From an uncultured Mailhella sp. (GTDB taxonomy: Bacteria; Desulfobacterota; Desulfovibrionia; Desulfovibrionales; Desulfovibrionaceae), in the NCBI GenBank assembly GCA_910579055.1, contig CAJTSU010000009.1, positions 2,018-43,628 of the forward strand: a stretch of 41,611 bases of DNA. The letters run 5' to 3'. The notes beneath the pieces are model-generated. The model was not told where the DNA came from. It saw nothing but the letters and a program-made list of their open reading frames with translations, and did not search any database. Shown here in pieces: positions 15,889 through 24,122 of this stretch; position 1 is the first letter of the stretch, and each line of letters begins with the position of its first letter. Both the position numbers and the translations under genes were made by a program.

Positions 15889-16608
15889 TCAAAGCGCCTT
15901 CACATCCCGCCGTATCCGTTCCCAGTCTTCCGGATAATTTACGTTCTGGAAAAAAAAAGCCTTTTCTTCGCCATATCGAAGGCAATCCGTCAAATCCGGG
16001 GGCACCACAGCCGCAAGTTTGTATTTCCCCGCGGCCACAGCTTTCCGGAACAAGTCCAGCGCCTCCGCCTCATAAACCGCCACCAGAGGTTGTGTGGCTC
16101 CATATACCGCATCAAAAAAACAGGTACACAGGCTGCTGCGGCCTTCACGCCGCTTGTCTTCCCGAAATGCCAGCAGATCTCCGAGCGTAGCCTTGTCCAT
16201 GCAGGGCAAATCACAGGGGATCACCAGGCAGGCCCGGCGCGTCTGCTCCAGTGCCGAGTACACCGCGCGCAGGGTTCCGTCGCCGGGAAAACGATCCTCC
16301 ACAATCCCGTATCCGCGTTCCGCAACTTCCCGGCGGATCCGCAGCCCCTGACCGTCAGCGTCACCTTCCACGGGGCGGCAACTCACGAATACGCGCGCCG
16401 GATCGCCAAGCAGGCGCTCCAACACGCGCGCTGCACGCAGCAACAGACTCTGTTCTCCCTTCGCGCCGTTCACGCCCTGAATACGCAACCCGGTTTTGTC
16501 GCGACCGAAACGACGGCTCCATCCTCCGGCCAGCACCACGCCGACCAGAGGCTCAGCCGCCGTTTCTCCCGCGCGCTCAACAGGCTGCTCTATTTGGCAA
16601 ACGTGCAT
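15889..16608 (-). CDS. mobA: molybdenum cofactor guanylyltransferase
   Basis: Attaches GMP from GTP to molybdopterin to make the guanine dinucleotide cofactor used by formate dehydrogenases and related enzymes. The nucleotide-binding motif GVVLAGGWSRRFGRDK near the N-terminus is diagnostic. VIPCDLPCMD is the metal-binding aspartate motif, and NVNYPEDW near the end matches the family's N-x-N/D-T/P-E/P pattern. From the ATG at 16608 the product is 239 residues and overlaps the upstream FmdE/MoeA-like gene by 19 bases. A GTG at 16641 (250 residues) is a possible alternative; neither start has a strong SD. The overlap implies translational coupling. Confidence 0.92.
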   Translation of the reverse strand: MHVCQIEQPVERAGETAAEPLVGVVLAGGWSRRFGRDKTGLRIQGVNGAKGEQSLLLRAARVLERLLGDPARVFVSCRPVEGDADGQGLRIRREVAERGYGIVEDRFPGDGTLRAVYSALEQTRRACLVIPCDLPCMDKATLGDLLAFREDKRREGRSSLCTCFFDAVYGATQPLVAVYEAEALDLFRKAVAAGKYKLAAVVPPDLTDCLRYGEEKAFFFQNVNYPEDWERIRRDVKAL

Positions 16609-18233
16609 TTCGGATAGGTACAGGTCTTGCAGTCCAGACACAGGCCGCCATGCCCGAGGCCGGAAAGATATTCACGGGTCAACGGAGCGTCAGCCAGAAC
16701 ACAGGGCAACAGCACATCCAGCGCCGTGGTTTTATGAAACAACGCGCAGGCGGGAACTCCGATCACGCGGGCTGGAGCGGCGGCGCTGTCGCCTTCCCCT
16801 CCCAGGCTTCCCACCAGGCTCATGGCTCCGGGCAACACCGGGATGCCGTACAGCATATCCCGCAGCCCCGCTTCCTGCAAGCCTTTGCGGGTTACATCGT
16901 CCGGATCGACCGAAAGACCCGCCGTGGTAATCACCACATCCGCCCCGGCGGTCAGCAGCTCTTCCACTCCTTCGCGGATCAGCTTCGCATCATCCGGAGC
17001 CTTGTTCACTCTGACAATTTCACAGCCCAGCGCCTGCGCTTTTTGCGTGATGACCGGCTCAAACCTGTCCTCGATTAAACCCTGAAAAACTTCCGTACCG
17101 GTAATGAGCACGCCGATACGTTTGCGCCGCATCGGCAGAACGGAAAAGAGCGGCCCTTCAGCCAGCGCGTTACGGGCCAGCAGGAACTTTTCCCGAGAAA
17201 GATACAACGGAATGGCCCGGGAAGACGCCAACGGAGAGCCTTGCTCCACCACACTGCCGCAATGGCGGGTTGCACAGATAACCTCCGGCACCATATTGAA
17301 TTCGCGCAAACGCGCTTCATCTATCCAGAATACGCCCTTGTGCGCGGCGCGAAAGCTGATCTTCCCTTCCCTGATTGCTCCCGCGGCATCAACGCCGCCG
17401 CCAGGCATCAGTTCGCGAAAGGTTTCCGCCACAACGTTCTCATGTACCCAGTTTTCAGAAACAGCCTTGTCTTCCACATAAATGGAATTGCGGCCCATGA
17501 GCTGAAGGCGGCACAAATCGCCCCCGGTAATTACCTGACCGGCGGTCACGGCAGGCCCCTTGAACACGCCGGGTTCAATACGGGTCATGTCGTGCAGAGC
17601 AACCCGGCCCACGGCCTTGTTCACGGGAATACGCGCAAGCTCCGGCCCGGAAAAAGAAAGCCCCGGCCCCTTGAGGTACGGCGATTCCCCCTTGCAGGAA
17701 CGGCACACTGTTCCGAACACACCCGGATGCGGTTCGCCGCAGATGGCGCAGCGCACAATGCCCCCACGCTCCCTGCGGCCCACGAACTCGGCCTTCACTG
17801 TTACGGGCTGGGCGGAGAGGATGGAAATTCCCGCCTCATAAATTTCTTCCTGGAGAAGGTCAGTGTCCTGCTCTTTCTTGGGCGTGGTCTTCATGTACCA
17901 GGTGCGGATGGTGGGGTAGGCGTCAAGCTTGTCCACATCCAGGCGCACGCGAACGCCTTCGCCCGATCGTTTGTCATACAGGCTCATGGCGTACAGACCG
18001 AAATTGAGAATACGCATCCAGCCGTTGCCGATAGTGCAGGGGGTAAGCAGCTGGATAGCGTCCGGCAGACAGTAGGACGTTTCGCTGACCGCGTCATACA
18101 ATACCCCGCCGGGCATATGGCTTTTGGCCAATTCCACCATATAGGCCCCGATGATCAGGCCGGGAGCGGGGTAGCCGTGGAACTTGCGCGCCACTTCCAT
18201 AAATTCTTCATGTGTCCATTGGCCCAAACGCAT
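16590..18233 (-). CDS. FmdE / zinc-ribbon / MoeA-like fusion protein, molybdenum metabolism
   Basis: A 547-residue multidomain protein. Residues 1-130 are FmdE-like (FmdE is linked to molybdenum formylmethanofuran dehydrogenase), but the usual HGHxCPG motif reads HGYPAPG at 19-25, without the cysteine. C162, C165, C177 and C180 form a zinc-ribbon. Residues about 370-520 are a MoCF_biosynth (MoeA/MogA-like) domain with GVLITGTEVFQG, ITTAGLSVDPDDVTRKGL and GIPVLPGAM. The tail carries C532, C535, C538 and C543, a possible metal or iron-sulfur site. It overlaps mobA, is divergent from a second FmdE gene, and probably acts in molybdenum or tungsten cofactor insertion or sensing. The ATG at 18233 has AGAGG eight bases away. 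Confidence 0.85.
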   Translation of the reverse strand: MRLGQWTHEEFMEVARKFHGYPAPGLIIGAYMVELAKSHMPGGVLYDAVSETSYCLPDAIQLLTPCTIGNGWMRILNFGLYAMSLYDKRSGEGVRVRLDVDKLDAYPTIRTWYMKTTPKKEQDTDLLQEEIYEAGISILSAQPVTVKAEFVGRRERGGIVRCAICGEPHPGVFGTVCRSCKGESPYLKGPGLSFSGPELARIPVNKAVGRVALHDMTRIEPGVFKGPAVTAGQVITGGDLCRLQLMGRNSIYVEDKAVSENWVHENVVAETFRELMPGGGVDAAGAIREGKISFRAAHKGVFWIDEARLREFNMVPEVICATRHCGSVVEQGSPLASSRAIPLYLSREKFLLARNALAEGPLFSVLPMRRKRIGVLITGTEVFQGLIEDRFEPVITQKAQALGCEIVRVNKAPDDAKLIREGVEELLTAGADVVITTAGLSVDPDDVTRKGLQEAGLRDMLYGIPVLPGAMSLVGSLGGEGDSAAAPARVIGVPACALFHKTTALDVLLPCVLADAPLTREYLSGLGHGGLCLDCKTCTYPKCTFAK

Positions 18234-18544
18234 ATATGCATCCTCTCAGACGGGATCTGTTCGCAAATAAAAAATTCCGAACCATGCCGAAAACACCGCA
18301 TGACATGATTCGCCATGCTGTGACAACTTACCCGCAAGGCCAGATGCCTGTCAAATTATGCATGGCCCTCTCAGCGCTTGCCCGCGAACGCCGGTGACGC
18401 GAACGCGGCGAGGTATGGAGCAACGCCCCCCCGCCGCCAACGCAGCTCCGCAACAGAGCGGCCCGCAGCTTTATCTTGACGTTCCAAGCCCCGGAGGGGT
18501 AGTGTTATTATTATAGATTTTGTAACATCAAACCCCACGTTGCC
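18234..18544. other. 311-base divergent control region between two FmdE genes
   Basis: No gene seen. It must hold promoters for both directions. Just before the plus-strand fmdE lies an AT-rich segment with TGTTA (18503-18507) and TAACA (18523-18527) as inverted arms 15 bases apart, a possible binding site for a metal-oxyanion regulator. The arms are short and the call is weak. Confidence 0.4.
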
Positions 18545-19153
18545 ATGTCCGTATCCTCTTCCGCCTTTTCCACCGATTCTCCCGCCTGGCATGCCGCCGT
18601 GCAATTTCACGGACACGCTTGCCCCGGCCTTGCTCTCGGCTGCCGCATGGCCCTTGCCGCCGTTCGTGCGCTCCTGCTCGACGACTCTTTCCTCACCCGG
18701 GAAGACGCCCCCTTTTCCCGCAATCTCTCGCCCGACGAAGAACTTGTCTGCGTGACGGAAACCGACGCCTGCTGCGCGGACGCGGTTCAGGCTCTTCTCG
18801 GCTGTACGCTGGGCAAGGGTAATCTGCTGCTCAAGCCGCGTGGCAAAACGGCCATGAGTTTTTACCATCGCCCGACCCAAAAGGCCGTGCGTGTGCTCTG
18901 GCAAGCCGACATCCACAGCCCGGCAGGACGAGACATGCCGCGTACCGAAAAAATGGCCTGCTTTCTCTCCGGCCCGGAGAAAACGCTGCTTGCCGTGTGT
19001 GAAATTCCCTTTGCTCCGCCTTCCCGCGCACTTATTTCCCGTTCCCTTGCCTGTACAAAATGTGGTGAAATGACGGCGGAGTATGCTGTGCGTCTGCGGG
19101 ACGGAAAGCCTTTCTGTCCTGATTGCCGGCCCGATCCTTCCCGTATTCTTTAG
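18545..19153 (+). CDS. FmdE-family protein with C-terminal zinc ribbon
   Basis: A 202-residue protein with the intact FmdE motif FHGHACPGLALG (H22, H24, C26) and a TETDACCADAVQALLGCTLGKGNL core. Four C-terminal cysteines (C170, C173, C191, C194) form a zinc ribbon. FmdE proteins occur with molybdenum or tungsten enzymes and often with metal transporters; the exact role is not established. It is the first gene of a plus-strand operon with an ABC importer 13 bases downstream. The ATG at 18545 lacks an obvious SD. Confidence 0.85.
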   Translation: MSVSSSAFSTDSPAWHAAVQFHGHACPGLALGCRMALAAVRALLLDDSFLTREDAPFSRNLSPDEELVCVTETDACCADAVQALLGCTLGKGNLLLKPRGKTAMSFYHRPTQKAVRVLWQADIHSPAGRDMPRTEKMACFLSGPEKTLLAVCEIPFAPPSRALISRSLACTKCGEMTAEYAVRLRDGKPFCPDCRPDPSRIL

Positions 19154-19166
19154 TAAAGGCTCTTTC

Positions 19167-20369
19167 ATGCGCGCCCCTGTTCTTGCTTTCCCGCTTGGTT
19201 CCATGCTCCTTGGCTTTATCCTTCTGTTGAATATCGCTCTGGCCGCACCTGCTTGTGCCCGCCTCGTAACGGACATGCGCGGCAAGCGGATCCCCCTGCC
19301 GGACAATCTGACCCGCGTCGCCACCATTGATGACGGCTTTGTGGAAGGCGTCATGACGCATCTGGGCGTCATTGACGCGGTGGACATGATCGGATCATGG
19401 AGCATGAAACGCGACTACAAGTACGCCTTTGAGGCGGAAAACGGGGAAAGCTGGGAACTTCGGGGCTGGAATACCATGAAGTTCCTCCACCCCCGGCTGA
19501 ATGACAAGGTGTGCGTCAATTCCCCGCAGGGCAACGTCATCAATTTTGAAGCCCTGGCCGCCGGAAATCCCGAAGCCGTCATTCTGCGTCTGGGGGATTG
19601 CACCGTGGGCGCGGGCAATCGGGAGGCGGCGGCCAAAACAATGGACACCATTGAAGCGCTGGGGCTGCCGCTGGTGGTCATCTACGCTCCCACCTGGTTC
19701 AGGTCTGCCGACCTGGCCTCCATGAAAGAAGAAGGCCGGGTGATCGGAGCCATGTTCGGCATGGAAGACAAGGCGGCGGCGCTCATGGACAAACTTGCCT
19801 CCACTGAGCAGCTCATACGGGCACGCACCAGGGATATCCCGGATGCGGAAAAGCCGCGTGTGCTGTACATGGGCCTCAATCCCAACATCCGCAAGCAGGG
19901 TGGCGCAGGTACCGCCCACGGCGTGGATACTCCGGAATCCTATATCATCGAAAGCGTGGCAGGGGCGAAAAACGCCTTTAACGGAACGGGATCGGGCGTG
20001 CCCGTGAGCGCAGAGCAGATTTACGCACTGGATCCGGACGTGATCCTGCTCCCCACCTCCAACGGCTATCACCCCCCGCGCGAACTGATGGAAGCGCCGT
20101 ACTTCAAAAACCTGCGTGAACTGCGCGCCGTGCGGGAAAAAAAGGTCTACGCCATGCCGTGGTCGCCCATGAATTGCGCGCGGCGCGTGGAATACCCGCT
20201 GGATATGCTTATCATCGCCAAGGCATCTTACCCGGAGCGCTTCAGGGACATCAACGTGTATGACTTCGCCCTGAACTTCTACAAGGAAGTTTATGGCGTG
20301 AGTGAAGAAACGGCCAGGGCGCTGCGTTCGCACCAGCTCCTCGACTGGATGAAAGGCATTGATTTTTAG
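19167..20369 (+). CDS. periplasmic substrate-binding protein of a BtuF/FecB-type ABC importer
   Basis: 400 residues from the ATG at 19167 (AAAGG eight bases upstream). An earlier ATG at 19083 lies inside the fmdE gene. A signal peptide (MRAPVLAFPLGSMLLGFILL, then LNIALAAPACA) precedes a class III binding-protein fold: RVATIDDGFVEGVMTHLGVI, NPEAVILRLGD, the linker helix and LDPDVILLPTSNGYHP. It is longer than typical BtuF. Family members carry cobalamin, ferric siderophores, or molybdate/tungstate (MolA of Haemophilus). The FmdE, MoeA-like and MobA neighbours favour a molybdenum or tungsten oxyanion, but this is inference. Confidence 0.85.
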   Translation: MRAPVLAFPLGSMLLGFILLLNIALAAPACARLVTDMRGKRIPLPDNLTRVATIDDGFVEGVMTHLGVIDAVDMIGSWSMKRDYKYAFEAENGESWELRGWNTMKFLHPRLNDKVCVNSPQGNVINFEALAAGNPEAVILRLGDCTVGAGNREAAAKTMDTIEALGLPLVVIYAPTWFRSADLASMKEEGRVIGAMFGMEDKAAALMDKLASTEQLIRARTRDIPDAEKPRVLYMGLNPNIRKQGGAGTAHGVDTPESYIIESVAGAKNAFNGTGSGVPVSAEQIYALDPDVILLPTSNGYHPPRELMEAPYFKNLRELRAVREKKVYAMPWSPMNCARRVEYPLDMLIIAKASYPERFRDINVYDFALNFYKEVYGVSEETARALRSHQLLDWMKGIDF

Positions 20370-20512
20370 CGCATAGCAGCGATTATCTTCTCTGCCTCTT
20401 CCCGTAAACGTTTCAATGATGCACCTCGCACATGCAGGGGCAGCCTGTTCATTGGGTTACTGAATTCTTTGCAATATTAACTATGCTCCGACCGTCGCTG
20501 TCAGCTCCGTCT

Positions 20513-21571
20513 ATGAAAAGTTCCCTTTCCGCCCCGCGCGGGCGTACTGCCCGCCCCTTCCTGTTTCTGCCTCTGGCCCTGCTGTTCATCGTGTTGTTCG
20601 TCTGGGCGCTGACCGCCGGCGAATACGCCATGTCGCCGCTCCGCGCCTGGCATACGGTCTGGGCCAAGCTCAACACGCTGGGTCCGGACGCTCTGCGGGA
20701 AGCGGGCATCAGCCGCATGGACGAAGTCATTGTATGGAACATCCGCCTGCCGCGTCTTTTGCTGGCGGTGCTGGCAGGCATGGCGCTGGCGGTTTCCGGC
20801 GCGGCCTATCAGGCGTGCTTCCGCAACCCGCTGGTGGAACCCTATCTGTTGGGCGTCTCCTCCGGGGCGGCCTGGGGTGCTTCTCTGGCCATTGTCTTCC
20901 CCGCAATTTTCCCACAGGGGCAGGTCAGCGCCTTCGGCTTTGCCCTTATCGCCGTACTGCTTTCCTGCTTCATGGCCCGCCGGGATGGCGAAACGCCGCC
21001 CGTAACGCTCATTCTTTCCGGGATCATCGTGGGGGCCGTTTTCTCCGCGCTGGTCAGCATCATGAAGTACCTCGCGGCGGATACGGAACTCAGGGAAATC
21101 ACCTTCTGGATGATGGGCGGCTTCTATTATGCCGCCTGGGATGACGTATTCACCAATGCGGCAACGGTACTACCCTGCGTGGCGCTCATAGCCCTGATGG
21201 GCTGGAAGCTCAATCTGCTCTCCCTTGGTGATGAAGAAGCCCGCGCCCTGGGTCTGCACCCTGACCGTACCCGCCTGCTTTTTCTGGCTCTGGCCACGTT
21301 GGCCGCCGCCGTCTGCGTCTCCACCGTGGGCATAGTGGCCTGGGTAGGCCTCATGATGCCCCATGCAGCCCGCATGCTGCTCGGCCCGGACAATCGACTG
21401 GTCGTGCCGGGGGCGGCGTTGCTTGGAGCCATGTATATGCTGCTGTGCGACACCATCGCCCGCACCCTGACCGGCGCGGAAATTCCGGTGGCGATTATTA
21501 CTTCAATCCTCGGCGCGCCCTATCTGCTCTGGCTGTTGCGCGGCAAAGGCAAGGAACTCTATGCCGGATAA
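20513..21571 (+). CDS. FecCD/BtuC-type ABC importer permease
   Basis: Inner-membrane permease pairing with the binding protein upstream and the ATPase downstream. The frame opens at 20432. I choose the ATG at 20513 (MKSSLSAPRG) because the first membrane helix (FLFLPLALLFIVLFVWALTA) follows within 15 residues; the ATG at 20483 is an alternative and none has a good SD. Family motifs are clear: VWNIRLPRLLLAVLAGMALAVSGAAYQACFRNPLVEPYLLGVSSGAAWGA, split over the first half, and GIVAWVGLMMPHAAR and GAEIPVAIITSILGAPYLLWLL near the end. About ten membrane segments. It overlaps the ATPase gene by 11 bases. Confidence 0.92.
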   Translation: MKSSLSAPRGRTARPFLFLPLALLFIVLFVWALTAGEYAMSPLRAWHTVWAKLNTLGPDALREAGISRMDEVIVWNIRLPRLLLAVLAGMALAVSGAAYQACFRNPLVEPYLLGVSSGAAWGASLAIVFPAIFPQGQVSAFGFALIAVLLSCFMARRDGETPPVTLILSGIIVGAVFSALVSIMKYLAADTELREITFWMMGGFYYAAWDDVFTNAATVLPCVALIALMGWKLNLLSLGDEEARALGLHPDRTRLLFLALATLAAAVCVSTVGIVAWVGLMMPHAARMLLGPDNRLVVPGAALLGAMYMLLCDTIARTLTGAEIPVAIITSILGAPYLLWLLRGKGKELYAG

Positions 21572-22343
21572 ACTTCCCGCTCTGGAAACGCGGCATCTGC
21601 ATTGCCGCTACGGCGCACGCGAAGTGTTGCGCGACATCTCCCTGCGCGTCGCGCCCGGCACGATATGCGGCCTGCTCGGGCCGAACGGCTCCGGCAAGAC
21701 CACGCTGTTCCGCTGCTGTCTGAACTTCCACAAGGCATCATCCGGGGATATCCTCATGGACGGAGAATCCACGCTCCGCCTCTCTCCCGCCCGCCTGGCG
21801 AGACTGGCCTCCTATGTCCCGCAGGAACACCGCATGGCTTTTTCCTTTCCCGTGCGGGACGTGGTGCGCATGGGGCGCAACCCGCGCATGACAGGCCTGT
21901 TCCGCCCCGGAAAAGAGGACGAGGAGGCCACGGAACGCGCGCTGCGTCGCGTGGGTATTCAAGATCTGGCGGATCAGCCCTGCAACCGCCTGAGCGGCGG
22001 GCAGAGACAGCTTGCGCTCATTGCCCGCGCCGTAGCGCAGGAAGCTCCGCTCATGCTGCTGGACGAACCAACTTCCGCTCTGGACTTCCAAAATCAGATT
22101 GAAGTGTGGAAAACGCTGCGCGGCCTTGCCGAGCGCGGCTTTACTGTGGTGGTATGCTGTCATGACCCGAACCATATTCTGTGGTTCTGCGATCAGGTCG
22201 TCCTGCTCAAGGACGGACAAACGCTGAATTCCGGCCCTCCGGAAAGCGTACTGAGCAAAAACACACTGACCAAGCTGTACGGCGGAGCGTGCGCGCGCGG
22301 CGAGCTTGCCGGAGGTTTACCTGTGGTACATCCTGCGTTTTAA
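21561..22343 (+). CDS. ABC importer ATP-binding protein
   Basis: 260-residue ATPase of the BtuD/FecE type. Walker A GPNGSGKTT (about 41-49), Q-loop YVPQEHR, signature LSGGQRQLALIARA, Walker B MLLDEPTSALD, H-loop CCHDPNH. Its 11-base overlap with the permease makes it the last gene of the fmdE-importer operon. Its 3' end overlaps the tail of a small minus-strand reading frame. Confidence 0.95.
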   Translation: MPDKLPALETRHLHCRYGAREVLRDISLRVAPGTICGLLGPNGSGKTTLFRCCLNFHKASSGDILMDGESTLRLSPARLARLASYVPQEHRMAFSFPVRDVVRMGRNPRMTGLFRPGKEDEEATERALRRVGIQDLADQPCNRLSGGQRQLALIARAVAQEAPLMLLDEPTSALDFQNQIEVWKTLRGLAERGFTVVVCCHDPNHILWFCDQVVLLKDGQTLNSGPPESVLSKNTLTKLYGGACARGELAGGLPVVHPAF

Positions 22344-22457
22344 AGTCATTTCACTATTAAACTGCTCGGGGGGCGTGCATTTCCCAACGAGGCGTCGCAG
22401 AACGCTGTCGACCTCCATACCGGAAGCAGGCAGCCGTTCCCGTCGTGCTTCATCCAT
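22317..22457 (-). CDS. small 46-residue reading frame coupled to the HD-GYP gene
   Basis: The ATG at 22457 starts one base after the HD-GYP stop (TGAAATG), a layout that allows translational coupling. The peptide contains LPASGMEVDSVLRRLVGKC, which loosely resembles the start of a histidine-phosphotransfer (Hpt) domain, but it is far too short to hold the phosphorylated His. It may be a remnant of an Hpt domain or a small protein, or an accidental frame. Its last 27 bases overlap the 3' end of the convergent ABC ATPase gene. I do not recognise a family. Confidence 0.3.
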   Translation of the reverse strand: MDEARRERLPASGMEVDSVLRRLVGKCTPPEQFNSEMTLKRRMYHR

Positions 22458-22458
22458 T

Positions 22459-23547
22459 TCAATGTGCACACTCACTGGTGAGGGTTCGCCGGATTTCCGG
22501 CTCCACCGCAAAGAAAATTTTCAACAGCCGAGGATTAAAAACGCCGCACTGACCGTCCGCAATCATGCTCAGCGCCCGTTCCGGCGTAAAGGAATCTTTA
22601 TACACCCTTTTGCTGATCAACGCGTCGTACACGTCCACCAAGGCGACGACCTGGGACCAGGTAGAGCATTCGTCGCCTTTCAGGCCATCAGGGTATCCCT
22701 TTCCATCCCACCGCTCATGGTGATGCCGCGCAATGTCATGAGCATACTTGTAAACGGGATGCCCCCGCAACTGCGGAATTTTTTCCAGCAGCAACGCGCC
22801 CTGTGCAGAGTGAGTCTTCATAACTTCATACTCTTCAAACGTGAGCTTTCCCGGTTTGGTCAGTATAGCGTCCGGAATGGCAATCTTCCCCACATCATGC
22901 ATGGCGGAAGCCAGCGCAATATGTTCGATATCCTCAAGCGTCAATCCTTCGCCGAGTTCTGTATTTTCGAAAATGAACTTTGTTATATCATGAATACGCC
23001 GGACATGTTCGCCGGATTCTCCGTTACGAAATTCAATGGCCGTAGCCAGCGCTTCAAGCATCCCCTGGTTCAGTTCAATGATCTGCTGCGCTTTCACGAG
23101 GAGTTCCGCCTGCTGCTGTTCCACTGTGCTGCTCAACAGCCTTCTGGCCTGAAACAGCTCTACTACGGACTGTACGCGGCGGATGACGATATAGGGCGTG
23201 ATCGGCTTGCCGATCACGTCCATCACCCCCAGTTCATAGGCTTCTTTCATGACAGGGTTGGAACTTTCCGCCGTAATCAGAAAAACGGGAATCTGTCGGG
23301 TAAGCTCTGCGTCATGCAAAAAACGCAAAACCTCCAACCCGTTCATCTCCGGCATGACAAAATCCAGAAGCACCGCGCAAATGTCATCCTTGCGGGCAAG
23401 CAATTTTTCCAGACCTGCTTTGCCGTTTTCCGCCTCTTCAATGGAATAAAAAGGAGAAAAGATATTTGTCAGGATTTCTCTATTTATCGCGTCGTCATCT
23501 ATGATAAGTATGTTGTTTAAACATGCGCGACCTTGCTCTATTCCCAT
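22459..23547 (-). CDS. response regulator with HD-GYP cyclic-di-GMP phosphodiesterase domain
   Basis: 362 residues from the ATG at 23547 (GGGGAG six bases before); the frame extends further upstream without support. Residues about 12-128 are a receiver domain with acidic pocket DDD near 17-19, phospho-acceptor D62 and K114. A coiled-coil helix (about 135-165, rich in Gln/Glu) leads into the HD-GYP domain with HD at 217-218, RHHHERWDGKGYPDGL around 274-289 and the GYP triplet at 284-286. The active-site pattern looks intact, so it should cleave cyclic-di-GMP when phosphorylated. The cognate kinase is unknown; the CheA encoded about 0.6 kb away on the same strand is a candidate. Confidence 0.93.
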   Translation of the reverse strand: MGIEQGRACLNNILIIDDDAINREILTNIFSPFYSIEEAENGKAGLEKLLARKDDICAVLLDFVMPEMNGLEVLRFLHDAELTRQIPVFLITAESSNPVMKEAYELGVMDVIGKPITPYIVIRRVQSVVELFQARRLLSSTVEQQQAELLVKAQQIIELNQGMLEALATAIEFRNGESGEHVRRIHDITKFIFENTELGEGLTLEDIEHIALASAMHDVGKIAIPDAILTKPGKLTFEEYEVMKTHSAQGALLLEKIPQLRGHPVYKYAHDIARHHHERWDGKGYPDGLKGDECSTWSQVVALVDVYDALISKRVYKDSFTPERALSMIADGQCGVFNPRLLKIFFAVEPEIRRTLTSECAH

Positions 23548-24121
23548 ACAGGCTCCCCGAATGTCGACATGCTTTGGCGCGAAAGGCTTCGTACACATCG
23601 GTATCAATTTATGACATGTTTGGATATTTTTATTAAATAACAGACAAAAGGTCAATAATGACATGAACAGGCAATAATTTTTGGCACTCTCACAAAAGCG
23701 TGTTGAGCCCCATGTGAGGGCTTACAGCCTTGATTTCCTGAGTATCCCACCACGTTTCGGACGTGCTGAAAACTGTTTTTGGCGCTATTATCAGGGTTTG
23801 CGCATCTAAATTTTAAGCAAACGTTTAAGACAGGACTATTGACGAAGGCTATGCCACACTATCAATGTTTAAACAATCGCATGACTACACTGCCTAATGT
23901 CCTGATTCATAAATCGTTGAGCAAAATCTGCCTATGCTTTCAATGAATTATGAATCAGGATACTGGTTCAGCCAAGCCACGATCTGCTCGCAGGTTTCGG
24001 AACCGCTGACCTTGCCGGCAGCTTCAGGGGGAGTATTCCCTCCGAATCTCTATTAAGAAACTCGGGGAAGTATCCCTCCCCCTGACGGATTTTGGGCCGT
24101 GCCTCATCCGGAGGGGCACGG
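23548..24121. other. 574-base region between cheA and the HD-GYP gene
   Basis: No complete gene. It holds a 61-base inverted-repeat element (23900-23960) and, on the minus strand at 23948-24049, a 33-codon open stretch without a start ending in VSGSETCEQIVAWLNQYPDS that looks coding in composition and may be the end of a lost gene. A 10-bp inverted repeat TCAGGGGGAG/CTCCCCCTGA lies at 24024-24033/24076-24085, and the cheA-end hairpin is beyond it. A sequence near 23683 (GGCACTCTCACAAAAGCG) is faintly like the dispersed repeat. Confidence 0.5.
23900..23960. repeat. 61-base element with 13-bp perfect terminal inverted repeats
   Basis: TCCTGATTCATAA at 23900-23912 and TTATGAATCAGGA at 23948-23960 enclose 35 bases. 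The geometry suits a minimal inverted-repeat element or a recombination scar; no transposase is nearby. Confidence 0.55.
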
Positions 24122-24122
24122 C
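24096..24122 (-). terminator. hairpin at the end of cheA
   Basis: GCCGTGCC/GGCACGGC arms (24096-24103/24115-24122) around an 11-base loop. The right arm just touches the cheA stop. It lacks a good T-run, so termination is a guess from position. Confidence 0.4.
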
